42,500 nt of DNA from the NCBI GenBank assembly GCA_963575745.1, contig CAUYUJ010004319.1, forward strand, positions 1 to 42,500, given 5' to 3'. The notes beneath the pieces are model-generated. The model was not told where the DNA came from. It was given only the letters and a program-made list of their open reading frames with translations, and made no database searches. A program made the position numbers and the translations under genes. The stretch is from Prorocentrum cordatum. Lineage: Eukaryota; Sar; Dinophyceae; Prorocentrales; Prorocentraceae. Positions 27,492 to 36,904 of the stretch are shown here, in pieces. The number at the start of each line of letters is the position of its first letter. Position 1 is the stretch's first letter.

Positions 27492-28769
27492 TTACCGTCC
27501 AAAAACCTTTGCCTTCTTCTGCGGCGCCCCCTTCGCGTCCACCTCGGACTCGCTCGAGCTCAGCACCATGACGTCAACGGCCGATGCCTTGACCTTGGCG
27601 CCACCACCCAACTTTGAGGCCGCGGCCGCAGGCGCCGCTCCCGACATCGCGGCAGGCTTGCCCGCGGGAGCTGCTGGAGTGGGAGTCGTCGGCCCGCGCT
27701 GCGAGACGAGGGCGGCCGCCGCTGGGTTCGGCCACCCGCCGCGGGTGTTGTGCGTTGGGATCACCCCCAACGGCAACGCCGCTGGCGTCGCGGCTCCCAA
27801 GGGAGGCGTCGCGGCAATCGTCGCGGCTGCAACCGCAACGCTTTGCATCGGAGAAGGCGGCGGCAGAGGCGCGAAGGCGATCGGCGGCAACGCCGCCCGC
27901 TGCGGCGTTGCCTGGGCGCCGAGCGCTGCGTTCCTGTTGCCGCGCAAGCTGATGAGCTTCCCGAGGACCTGCGTCTCGAGAAGCCCAATTGTCGGCTGCG
28001 CGGGCCCCTCCGAGGCGAACGCCTGCTCGTACAGCGTCGGCCTCTCCTGCTGGAACAGCGCCGCCGAGGGGGAGAGCGCGCCGACAAACTCGGTCGCCTT
28101 GCCTCGAGCAGCTGTGTAGGCAGGGGAACGCCACGTGGTCTTCACCAACTGCAAGTACACGTCCAAGAGCTGCGGAGTCGGCGAATTCTTCTCGATGCCT
28201 GATCGCTGGCACGCCAGGAACATGAACGCGGCTAGCATGCCAAACGTCGGCTCGGAAGGGTTCCGGAGCCCGAGGCGCTCCAAGTGGCGCATCAACATGA
28301 CAAATTTCGAAGCGAACGACTCGGTTGGGCTCAGCAGCACGTGCCACGTGGAGGCAGTCAGCAACTCCACGAAGCACTCGTAACTTTGCCCTTTGGCCTT
28401 CGTGCGCCTCCCGCAGAGCCACTCGGTCGCGGCGCCGACCAAATCGTGACTGAACCCCGTCTGCCCGAGCTGGGTCAGCAGCTGCCCTTTCTCCGTGGCC
28501 GTCCACCTGCAAAACGACGGGGGAATGTTAGACGGCGGGGAGGAGGGGGGAGCGGGCGGCGTTCCGCCGAACGGAGGCGGGGACCTCCTCGAAGGGGGAA
28601 CGGATGGCCTCTCGCCCGTACGGGATCTTTGACCCGAGCCTCACCTCTGGCCTTCGATGAGCGCGCGCACCTTCCCGAAGTGCAGCTGCTCTGCAGCGCC
28701 CCTGGAAGGCCCGCTCGCCGCTGCAAGCGCCGCGGCTGCCTCGCCCAGGGCAGCCTGGACGCGCTCCAT
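27492..28769 (-). CDS. Gene I: 379-aa protein of unknown function, two exons
   Basis: This is the best-supported spliced gene of the block. Exon 1 (28645-28769) starts MERVQAALGEAAAALAAAS. A 138-bp GT-AG intron (CAGAG|GTGAGG ... TTTTGCAG|GTGGAC, 28507-28644) joins in phase to exon 2 (27492-28506), giving ...LIEGQRWTATEKGQLL.... Residues 40-190 form a mostly helical domain (LVGAATEWLCGRR, CFVELLTASTWHVLL, FVMLMRHLERLGL). The second half is P/A-rich and ends with VDVMVLSSSESEVD, which resembles a SUMO-interacting motif followed by an acidic/serine patch, and a basic KKAKV. Palindrome repeats lie just upstream. No enzyme motif seen. Confidence 0.65.
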
Positions 28770-28926
28770 CGCGCCGCGGCGCGTCGGGGGGCGCCCGCCC
28801 CGCGGCCCCTCCAGAAGCGCTCGGTGGGACAGGGGCAGCGTATTGTGGCGAAGGGAAATGGCATGGCCCTTCACGTCTTCCTTCTGCTATCCTCTCCTCC
28901 CCCCTCTCCCCTCCTCCCCCCTCCTG

Positions 28927-29443
28927 GGCGGTGCGCCGCCAATGCGACCAAACAAACGGTATATGATGAAACGTGCGCCGAAGGCGGTGCACCGCCAACG
29001 AATGCAGAAACACCTCGCGCAATCAAGGTGACGTGGGCGGTGGGCCGCCAAATGCGATGACAAACTCGGGCGAAGCATGCGCCGCGGGCGGTGCACCGCC
29101 AACGCGAAAGAAACGCATCGCGCAATCACGGGGACGTGGGCGGTGTACCGCCAAATTCGATGACGAATTCGGATGAAACGTGCTGCGTGGGCGGTGCTCC
29201 GCCGATGCGTGAAGAAACGATTCGCGCAATCAAGGGAACGTGGGCGGTGCACCGCCAACGCGACGAAACTTCAATCAACATGTGCAAAACGTACAAATTG
29301 CAATACGCGGGCAAAACATAGCGATGGGCGGTGCGCCGCCAATGCGATAAAACTGCTCAGAATTTGCAAGACGTGGGCGGTGGGCCGCCAAAACGAATCA
29401 CATCAGAACGCGCCGCGATGAGAAGTGCGGGCGGTGTGCCGCC
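28927..29443. repeat. Palindrome array with about 52-bp spacing
   Basis: GGCGGTGCRCCGCC-type cores start at 28927, 28983, 29036, 29087, 29139, 29190, 29243, 29327, 29376 and 29430, mostly 49-56 bases apart. Spacers share the wording AACGCGAAAGAAAC...CGCGCAATCA...GACGTG. The array lies at the right end of the 13.8-kb block, upstream of gene I. Confidence 0.9.
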
Positions 29444-29557
29444 AATGCGCATGGCATCCCCTCCCGATCCCCCCCCCGCCATTCCCGCCCCCTCTCTCCT
29501 ACCCCCCAGGCTGCGCGGGTTGAGCTCGGTGATGAACGGCCTTCTCGGTCGCCATCA

Positions 29558-29955
29558 CCAAAGAGGAGCCCAGAGCGGCCTCCGGCACCGTTTCCGGACA
29601 GATCCGGTGGATCCGCTGGATCCGGTGACGAATCCCAAACCGGCGCCCTCGCTTGAGACATCCTCACAAAACCGGCCCCGGGGGAGGTGCCCAGAGGAGC
29701 CCAGAGCGGCCTCCGGCACCGTTTCCGGACAGATCCGCTGGATCCGACGAATCCCAAACCGGCGCCCTCGCTTGAGACATCCTCACAAAACCGGCCCCGG
29801 GGAGGTGCCCAGAGGAGCCCAGAGCGGCCTCCGGCACCGTTTCCGGACAGATCCGGTGGATCCGCTGGATCCGCGCCCCGGGGGAGACATCCTCACAAAA
29901 CCGGCCCCGGGGGAGGTGCCCAGAGGAGCCCAGAGCGGCCTCCGGCACCGTTTCC
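29558..29955. repeat. Satellite array (right part), same 131-bp family
   Basis: Three to four units with GCGGCCTCCGG phrases at 29575, 29706, 29824 and 29935, in the same orientation as the array at 13771-15741. The last two units are shortened. It ends in GTTTCC followed by a GGA microsatellite at 29968-30008. Confidence 0.9.
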
Positions 29956-30089
29956 AGACGGAGGCAAGAGAAGGATGGAGGAGGAGGAGGAGGAGGAGGA
30001 GGAGGAGGAACCTCATCCTCACCCTCGCCAACAAGCGCACGCACCTTCTTCTATATACAGAAACTCCCGATCAACCGCAGAGCGGCCGG

Positions 30090-33000
30090 CTAGTACGTAG
30101 GCTCCCATATGCAATAGGTCAGGGCTGGGCGAACACAACGGTCCAGGGCCTTCAATCTTTTCTGAAGGCTTATCTTTCGGTTGGTCAGCATTGCACGGTG
30201 AACGGCCCAGGTGCGCCACGCGCGCTGAATTCTGTTGCAGACCTCGTGTGTGCAGCTGCGACCGAAGGCGACAAAAGTCCCGAGCACTTTCAAGCCTTCG
30301 GCTCTGGCTCTGCAGGGGACGCACGTGCCGCGGACGCGAAGCGTGCCGATATGTGACGGATACGTGTGGCACCACTCCATTTCCTGCACGGGGACCTCTA
30401 GACCACTACGCTCTAGGATCCGAAGCCAAGCTTCAGTCATCATCGCGGCCATCGAGACCGATCTCGCTAAGATCCAAAAATTATCGGCGAAACTCAAGAT
30501 ACCTAAAACCGCATCCCCCTCTCCAGGGGTGGTCAAACAAAGACCCCAGCCTTTTTTTACGGCAGAGGTCGTGGAAAGCGAAAAGACACTGGTCGAGAAA
30601 ACTATTGCTGAGCACGGGCGCCGCAGGGCCCCCCTGGATGAGAGACTTCCCACCCCGAATCTGGTCCGTGAGGGCGCCCCCAGGGAGACGGACTCTGGCC
30701 CGAGAACGGCGAGTTTCACGGATCCAAAACGAGATAGCTACGCGTGCGACCCCGTGACTGTCGAGGCGACGGGCCAGAGCGGCGTGCTGAATAAAATCAT
30801 AAAACTTTCTAATGTCTCCGCCCACGACGACGAGCGGGGGGTTCTTATACTCGCAGAACTTCTCAACTAAGTGGCGCAAGCTATATATGACTTCGTGGGC
30901 CTGATAACCTCTACGAAAAGCGAACTGGCTCTCACTACGACACGATTCGATCACTCCTCGCTGCGTTTCCATCACCATCATGCTCAGTATCTTCTGCAAC
31001 ACTGAAATCAGGGCTATCGGGCGGAACTGACTGATCTTTCGGGCATCTGGCACTTTTCGGATGAGCTGAACCACGTGGCCACTCCAGGCCGTGTCGGAAT
31101 ATTCCGAGGTGTGATTCCTGAGCCGCAGTCTGAAGGCCTGCAGCAGGTGCTCTAAGACGTCCGTCTCCAGCCCCTGGAGCATTTCGCCCACGATCATGTC
31201 AGTCTCGTCGCAGGACTTGCAGCTCTTGAGGCGGCCGATGCACATGCGGAGAAGCGGGGGGCTCAAAGGCACGGACTGTTGTTGCTCCTCGGCTGACCAC
31301 TGCTGGTGGATCCAATCTGGCAGCTGTCGGTCACTGGTCGCGTCCTGGAGCAGTTGAGTGTAGAAGGTATGAGCCTCCTGCAGTCGCTCGGCACTGGTGG
31401 TAGCCTGGCCGCCATCCATCTTGTCCAGGCAGTGCACTGGGCGCCCCGTCTTGTAGGCCTTCTCGGCCCGACCTCGCTCGCACAGACGGGATAGATGCTC
31501 AGTGGAACAACGGTCTCTCATAGCCCGCTTCAGCTTGCAGACCGCGGGCCCCATGAGGTGTCGCACTCTCGGGTCCTCCTCCGCGGCTCGCGCGCGCTCC
31601 AAGGCCTGCAGCTGGAGCAGCTGGGCGTCGCCTGGCGGCGGCCTCCACCGGCCTCGGCGCGGGGCGTGGCCAGCCTTCGCGGCGGCCGCGCAAATGGCGG
31701 CTGACAGGAGGCCCAACGAGGCAATGCCCTGGCGCGTGCTGGAGGCTGTCGCCGTAGGCGCTGTCAGGTGAAGACCCAGCGCGGCACCCGCGTCCTCACT
31801 GAGGATGTCGGCCTGGCGCCGCTTCCGCTCCGCGCGGCAGGCTGCGCGGTGGGCAGCGCAGGTGTCCTGGAAGCCAGCAGAGTCCCAGTCAGGTGTCGGA
31901 TATGGCCGTCTCCAATGGCTGTCGCTGTAACGCTGGTCACTGCCCTTCTTAGCGAGGTAGTCTGCCTGCTCGTTGCCCGTGTTCCCGTTGTGGCCCTTCA
32001 CCCATCTGGTGATCATGTCATAAGCAGTCTGGCAGCGCTGCCACAGGTGGGTGGCCAGGGTCGCAAGCTCGAAGTTCTCCTTCGGCTGGAAGACACCCTG
32101 CAGCAGGTTGCGCACGTGCGTGGAGTCGGTGCTGACGATGATGCGGGTGCCGTCCCGTACTAGTGGCTGAGCGAGTAGACGCTGTCCGAGTAGCCAGAGC
32201 AGCGCCTCAACGATGGCTGTCAGCTCGCCCGTGTTCGCCGATAACCATGTCGCGCCCACATATCGACGGTCCTGCACGTCAGTGGTGACCTGACCACAGG
32301 CCTCCAGAAGACTGGTATCCTGGTCTTTCGGCTCGGCTACGTGATAGAGTGCGAAACCCCAGCCAGCCGCATGGAACCGATGACGTCGCTGTCGATCCCG
32401 TCCACGCCGAGCAGAGCCGTCAGTAAAGATCCCCATAGCGTTCGTCATGTTCCCCTCAGTGTACATCGCGGCCTCTGGCGGGGTGTAGCTGATCTCCAGG
32501 GACGTGCAGATGGTGGAGTTGAACAGCTCGGGGTCTTCGACCTGCCAGCCCACGGGCTTCCGTGGCGGTCGCTCAACGGTCTCCATCGGTGTCAGCTCGG
32601 TGTGGCCATCGATCGCGGGAACGCCTTGGCCAGCGCGGCAGCGCAGGAGGAGCGGCAGGTGGTCGCTCGAAGAGGCGTCGGTGAAGCGGGCCTGGCAGTG
32701 CGCCCGCGGCAACCAGTCGCGGTGGATCAACATGAAGTCGAACTGCCTGGGCCCCTTGTGATTGTCAAAGAAGCAGGTGGCCTGGCCCCACTGTCCACGG
32801 GAATAAGTAGTAGCAGCTATCAGATCGAACTCGGTCATAAGGTCGTGAAGCATCTCGCCTCGCCAGGTCATCTCGGAAGTAGAGAAAGGGCCCACAGTGT
32901 CTCCGTCAGGCATCCCTAGGCCGTCCTGGGCATCGATGCTGACAATGGCGTGGCAATCAATCGGCATGGTAACCAAGCATTCTCGTAACTGCTGAACGGT

Positions 33001-33393
33001 CCCAGCGCACTCACATCGAACGATATGCGAAAACAGGTGGCTAGTGATAGCCCGCACTCGACCCCAGATAGGCAACTGTAAGTCTAGGGCCATGGTGCGA
33101 CCGTGGAACTGCGGCTCGCCGATGACGGAGGGCGCCGGTGAGTTGGCCACCGCTATCGCACACCTCTGCCAAGCCCCCGATGGAGGCGACACGTGCACAA
33201 CATAGCCGTCATAAGTCTGCTGAGCTCCACCAGCAACGCACCATTCTTGAAAAAGGATCAGACTAGCATCGAATTCGTCGGTCAGCGACTCGAGCACGGC
33301 ACGGCGCCGCTTCGCAAGGACACCTCTCGCATTCCACCCCAGAACTGTGAGGTCCCTGATGTCCTTAACGTAGCGCCTGCCCCGTACTCGAAA
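30090..33393 (-). pseudogene. LINE ORF2: APE endonuclease, RNase H, reverse transcriptase
   Basis: The endonuclease spans about 33370-32640: LTVLGWNARG, ILFQEW, QFDFMLI and SDHLPLLL supply the usual N, E, D and SDH positions. RNase H follows at about 32440-31930: IFTDGS, NTGELTAIVEA, VSTDSTHV and NEQADYLAKKG contain the four acidic residues. Reverse transcriptase comes last (31150-30090): FRPIAL, DIRKFYD (motif A) and IQGGPAAPVLS (motif B), then a +1 frame change in a run of seven A (minus strand; 30552-30558), then SFADNFWIL (motif C). The second aspartate of the usual F/YADD is asparagine. RNase H before rather than after RT is unusual. The copy is probably inactive as read. Confidence 0.75.
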
Positions 33394-34539
33394 TCACTGG
33401 AGCCTCGGAGGGCCGCTGATCTCGCTCAGCCGCTCGTGCAGCTTGAGGTCCTTGAGCTCCTGGTCCAAGGCAGCCGCTGCCAGGGCGTCGGTGCTGACCT
33501 CGAGCATGTCTGACGTCCTGGAGCGCTGCAGCAGGCGAACTGGCCTCTCCGTACTGTTCTTGCGGAAAACCACCTGTCCGCGGTCCCAGTCGCCGTCGAA
33601 AGTCCGCTGCTTCGACTCCTCCGTGCACAACCCCGACTGGATGCCGAACTCGCGCAGGATCCTCACCGCGCAGCTGACCCGCCGCGGGAGCTCCACCTCG
33701 TGGGGCTCCTGGTCAACCTTGTGCCACAGCTTGTCGTTGCGCGCTCCAGGGCATGGAATCTCCTGGCCCTTCCAGCGCTTCATGAAACCCCACATCTTTT
33801 GATTGCTCGCGAAGACCACTTTGGCCTGGTCGCAGAACCGCCCCACCCCGTAGATCTCCGTGATCCCTTGCGCCTCTAGGGAGATCGCCCTGGCGAGCTC
33901 CGTACGCAAGTGCTTCTCAACCTCATCCTTATCCCACGTGCCAGGGAAGCCCGCGACGAACACCATGTGCTTGCAGTTCTTTCCTCCTCGCGGCCGCGCC
34001 GTCGGCGGTGGCATCCCGCCTGCGCGCTGCTGATCCAGGTACGCACCCCGCGGATCAGGCTGGCCGCTCACGTGGGAGGCAGATCCCAAGCCCGCTCTCG
34101 GTCCGACCGAACTCGCAGAAGAGCGGCCCGCCTCGAGAGCCTCCAGTCTGACCTCCTGCGCCCTCAGTCTGGCCTGCACCGCGGAGATGTCGCGGCTGCT
34201 AGCCTCTGAAGTGCGCTGCAGGGCGTCGACACGAGTCTGCAGTCCGTCCAACTTCACCCCCATCGACTGGTTGAGGGCCCCGATGATATACTGCGCCAGC
34301 CCTAGCTGTGCTGGGTCAGTAGGAGGGCTCGGGGCGGCCTGCGGCACGACGGCCTGGGCGGGCACAGCACGCTGGACCTCGAGGGGGGCGATGTCATCGT
34401 CAGTGTCCCGATCCTCCATCGCGACCACACCTGTGCTCAGTCCCGTCTTGCGCCGCTGATCCCGCTCCCAGGCCTGGCCAGGTGCGTCAGCGACCGCGCC
34501 AGCGAGCGGCACGGGCGGCGGGGCATTCGCGAAAGCCAT
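33394..34539 (-). CDS. LINE ORF1: coiled-coil and RRM-like RNA-binding protein
   Basis: About 381 aa from the ATG at 34539 (MAFANAPPPVP). Residues 75-130 form a heptad-rich coiled coil (MGVKLDGLQTRVDALQ...LEALEAG). A beta-alpha-beta fold typical of RRM-like ORF1 proteins begins near residue 190 (HMVFVAGFPGTWDKDEVEKH) and continues through GRFCDQAKVVFASNQKMWGFMKRW. The C-terminal part is basic. Such proteins coat the element RNA and help target-primed reverse transcription. It ends with one TGA, after which the same frame continues into ORF2. A TTTTGCAG just upstream of the start may be a splice or trans-splice acceptor. Confidence 0.7.
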   Translation of the reverse strand: MAFANAPPPVPLAGAVADAPGQAWERDQRRKTGLSTGVVAMEDRDTDDDIAPLEVQRAVPAQAVVPQAAPSPPTDPAQLGLAQYIIGALNQSMGVKLDGLQTRVDALQRTSEASSRDISAVQARLRAQEVRLEALEAGRSSASSVGPRAGLGSASHVSGQPDPRGAYLDQQRAGGMPPPTARPRGGKNCKHMVFVAGFPGTWDKDEVEKHLRTELARAISLEAQGITEIYGVGRFCDQAKVVFASNQKMWGFMKRWKGQEIPCPGARNDKLWHKVDQEPHEVELPRRVSCAVRILREFGIQSGLCTEESKQRTFDGDWDRGQVVFRKNSTERPVRLLQRSRTSDMLEVSTDALAAAALDQELKDLKLHERLSEISGPPRLQ

Positions 34540-34664
34540 CCAGGGTCGCTGCAAAATGCGCGCGAGGATGGCTCAAACTCGAGAGTGGCCAGAAACTCCT
34601 GTCTCAGATCCAGGCGGGGCCGCCTGGACGGACGTGCGATCTCCAGAGCTGCCTTGAGCCAAAA

Positions 34665-34668
34665 TGAG

Positions 34669-34715
<47 letters not shown>

Positions 34716-34977
34716 CCAAGGCGAGGCCGAGGACGAAGACGAGGCCGAGGACGAGGAAAACGACGACGACGACGAATTGGAGAACGACGACGATGACGAG
34801 GACAAGGACGACGACAGCGACGACGAAGACGACGACCCCCCCTCCCGGCGGGGCGGGACGGCGTCTGGGTCGAAAATCGCTTGACCCTATCTGGGGTACC
34901 GTCTGGCTAGAATTTCGAAGAGAATCCGGACCTGGTCACGGGGGCACCCGATACCATATACCCTCGAACATGGAACC

Positions 34978-35018
<41 letters not shown>

Positions 35019-35022
35019 AAAG
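34665..35022. repeat. GAC/CGA microsatellites
   Basis: CGA/GAC triplets fill 34668-34835 and again 34976-35022, with ordinary sequence at about 34860-34970 between them. Polyaspartate or polyarginine frames here are artefacts. Confidence 0.85.
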
Positions 35023-35120
35023 ACGACGACGGGCTCAACCCAACATCCCCAAGGAACTGCAGCCGTTGCGACGAGAAGGCGCCCAGCGGGGCTTGAGACA
35101 GAATGACAACGCTCAACTTT

Positions 35121-35372
35121 GGGTGACCCAAAAAGGGGTCCAGCTCAAAGGGTGTGGTGCAATAGATTTGGGGCAATCGTATTGCAAACGTTTTGCGCCA
35201 GAAAAATGGTTTTGCATTTGTATTGCAAGTAATGTTCTGCACGCGAAAATCCAGCAGTACATTTGGACCACGGAATGTATTGCACGCCCCAGACGTATTG
35301 CAACCCCACAAATCGGTTGCACCAGATCTATTGGACCATCCCCTTTCAGCTGGACCCTCTTTTGGATCAATC
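35121..35372. mobile_element. MITE-like element, about 250 bp, long inverted repeats
   Basis: The left arm, from 35124 (TGACCCAAAAAGGGGTCCAG), and the complement of the right arm, ending 35369 (TGATCCAAAAGAGGGTCCAG), stay alignable for 50-60 bases, including GGTCCAGCTSAAAGGG and CAATAGAT. The unique middle is about 110 bases with GTATTGCA words. No coding capacity and no clear target duplication. This form fits a non-autonomous DNA transposon. Confidence 0.7.
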
Positions 35373-35668
35373 CGATCAACCCACACATTTACCCTCGACC
35401 CTCGGTCCTGGGACCCTCCTCCTCCTGCTGCAGCCACTTGCCTTGATCCGAGGGCCTGCTGCCCACCCTCCCCGCGCGCTTCGTGGGGCTCCGTGGGGCC
35501 AGGAAATTTCACCGTGGGCCGCTCGCGCCGGCCGGATGATTCCGCAGGGGCGCTCCGGAGGCAGGGGCAGGGGCGAGGAGGGGACCACACGAGGAGGAGC
35601 AACAGGAGGACAACGGATAGCCGAGGAGGGCCAGGGAGGTCTCCTCCTTCTCCTTCCTCGGGGGACAC

Positions 35669-36200
35669 GCCTGGTTGGGCCGCCCGATCACCTTGACGCG
35701 GCTGTCCTCTGCGTACATGATGATCTTGGAGTCGCTGCCCGGTTGCCTGCCAAAAGGGGGGAGAGCACTGCATCCTTGCTCCTCCCTCCCCCCCATCCCC
35801 CCTCCCCCCTCCCCCTCCCCCTCCTCCTCCTCCTCCTCCTCCTCCTCCTCCTCCTCCTCCTCCTCCTCCTCCTCCTCCTCCTCCTCCACTTGCCCTCCAC
35901 CTCTCGCTCCTCCTGCTCTTGCTCCTACTCCTGATCCTGCCCCCCTGGCCCCCCATCCTCCCTCCCCCTCCTCGAAGGAGGCAAGAGGGCGGAGCAGCAG
36001 CAGCCCGAGCGCAGCCCCCCGCGGAGGCCCCCCGCGGAGGCCCCTCGGGAGGCCCCTCGGGAGGCCCTCGGGCCGCCCCGCGGGGCGCCGACTGCCGCGC
36101 CCGCTGCTGCGGGGGGGACGGGGGGGCCTCCAGACGAAGGATCCGTCGGGGTCCACGGTGGCCTTGCCCAGGTGGACGTCCATCCTCTCGCAGAACCTTG
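35669..36200 (-). CDS. Two exons of an unidentified gene, partial
   Basis: On the minus strand, an exon ending at 36128 (reading RLRPRFCERMDVHLGK and on to GSFVW) can be spliced to an exon at 35669-35746 (QPGSDSKIIMYAEDSRVKV, then IGRPNQ). The intron starts GC (GGAG|GCCCCC), ends CTTTTGGCAG|GCAACC and contains the TCC microsatellite at 35790-35890. The splice keeps frame (phase 2). The next donor after PNQ is also GC (CCAG|GCGTGT). Both exons have normal protein composition in low-complexity surroundings. No family recognised; flanking exons not found. The 5' limit is approximate. Confidence 0.4.
35785..35890. repeat. TCC microsatellite
   Basis: Nearly pure CCT/TCC repeat inside the proposed intron. 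Confidence 0.9.
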
Positions 36201-36480
36201 GCCGCAGACGCTGGGCATCGCTGCTCTTGCGAGCGCCGGCTCCCCGGGTCCCTCCTGCCCTCCGCCGCGCCACCCCTGCCCCCCTCGCTCCTCCCTCTTC
36301 CTCGCTCCGCCTCCGCCTCGGCCCCCGCCTCCGCGGCCTCCGCCTCCTGCGTCCTGCCTCCTGCTCCATCTCTTTGACTGATGAATTGCTCCTCCCGGCC
36401 GCAGCCCGAGACGTGTCGGTAGGGCAGGCCGGGCGTGGCGCCTGAGACTTCCGCACCACCTACGATCCCGAACCTTACGA
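35990..36480. other. GC-rich region with CGCGGAGGCCCC repeats
   Basis: CCCCGCGGAGGCC and CCTCGGGAGGCC phrases repeat at 36015-36075; 36290-36370 is CT-rich. Apart from the proposed exon near 36128-36200, no gene is supported. Confidence 0.45.
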
Positions 36481-36514
36481 GTTGCAGCTGTTTCCCGTAA
36501 AGGTTGGAAACAAT

Positions 36515-36860
36515 GTCACAGATGGAGGGCGGGTCGTTTTCACAACGTGGTTATCGCGATGGCGCCGCGGACATTCACGGACGAAGGGCGGCTCCATTTC
36601 AAGATGTGGCTTTCGCCCCAGCACCGCGCACATTCATCTCAAAAGCTTGCCAGAAGTTCATGGATGGAGGGCGTCTCCTTGGAAACATGTGGTTCTCGCC
36701 CTAGCGCCGCGAACATTCGTCTTACATGCTTGCAAGACCTTCACTGATAACGTGCGGCTCCTAACCAGAATGCGGTTCTGGCTTAAGCGCCGCGCACAGA
36801 CGTCTTGAACATTTCCCAGGGCTTCACCGAAGGAGGGCGGTTCCTTTTCAACATGTGCTT
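36515..36860. repeat. Degenerate 83-bp tandem repeat, about four copies
   Basis: Phrases GGAGGGCGGNTCCNTTTCAA, GTGGNTCTCGCCCTAG and GCGCCGCGNACATTC recur about every 83 bases. Divergence is high. No gene. Confidence 0.65.
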
Positions 36861-36904
36861 ATCGTTTTTGCCCATGGTGAACAATGTCCTCGGAAAGCTT
36901 TCTG

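Larger units (their letters stand above)
15742..29557. mobile_element. Candidate 13.8-kb insertion splitting the satellite array
   Basis: The left satellite stops after GGTGC and the right one resumes with CCAAAGAGGAGCCC. The unit reads GGTGC CCAGAGGAGCCC, so joining the two sides loses nothing and leaves only two extra A. The rebuilt unit is exactly 131 bp. The block contains minus-strand genes I, J, H, G, F and E, and all the clear copies of the GGCGGTGCRCCGCC palindrome that I found. No terminal inverted repeat or target duplication is visible. A rearrangement or two independent satellite insertions remain possible. Confidence 0.55.
30090..34539 (-). mobile_element. LINE-type non-LTR retrotransposon
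   Basis: ORF1 (RRM-like) is followed in the same frame by ORF2 with APE endonuclease, RNase H and reverse transcriptase blocks. The 3' end lies near 30000-30090, next to a GGA microsatellite; no poly(A) tail is visible. The 5' side runs into a CGA microsatellite at 34665. It lies just outside the split satellite array. A single stop between the ORFs, a +1 frame change at an A run and an altered catalytic motif suggest an old or inactive copy. Confidence 0.8.

Noticed and set aside
15742-29557. Terminal inverted repeats for the 13.8-kb block
   Set aside because: Ends (ATATGTTACATG and GGTCGCCATCA) show no convincing complementarity, so none is claimed.
34665-34884. Polyaspartate protein
   Set aside because: CGA/GAC microsatellite without any non-repetitive coding context.
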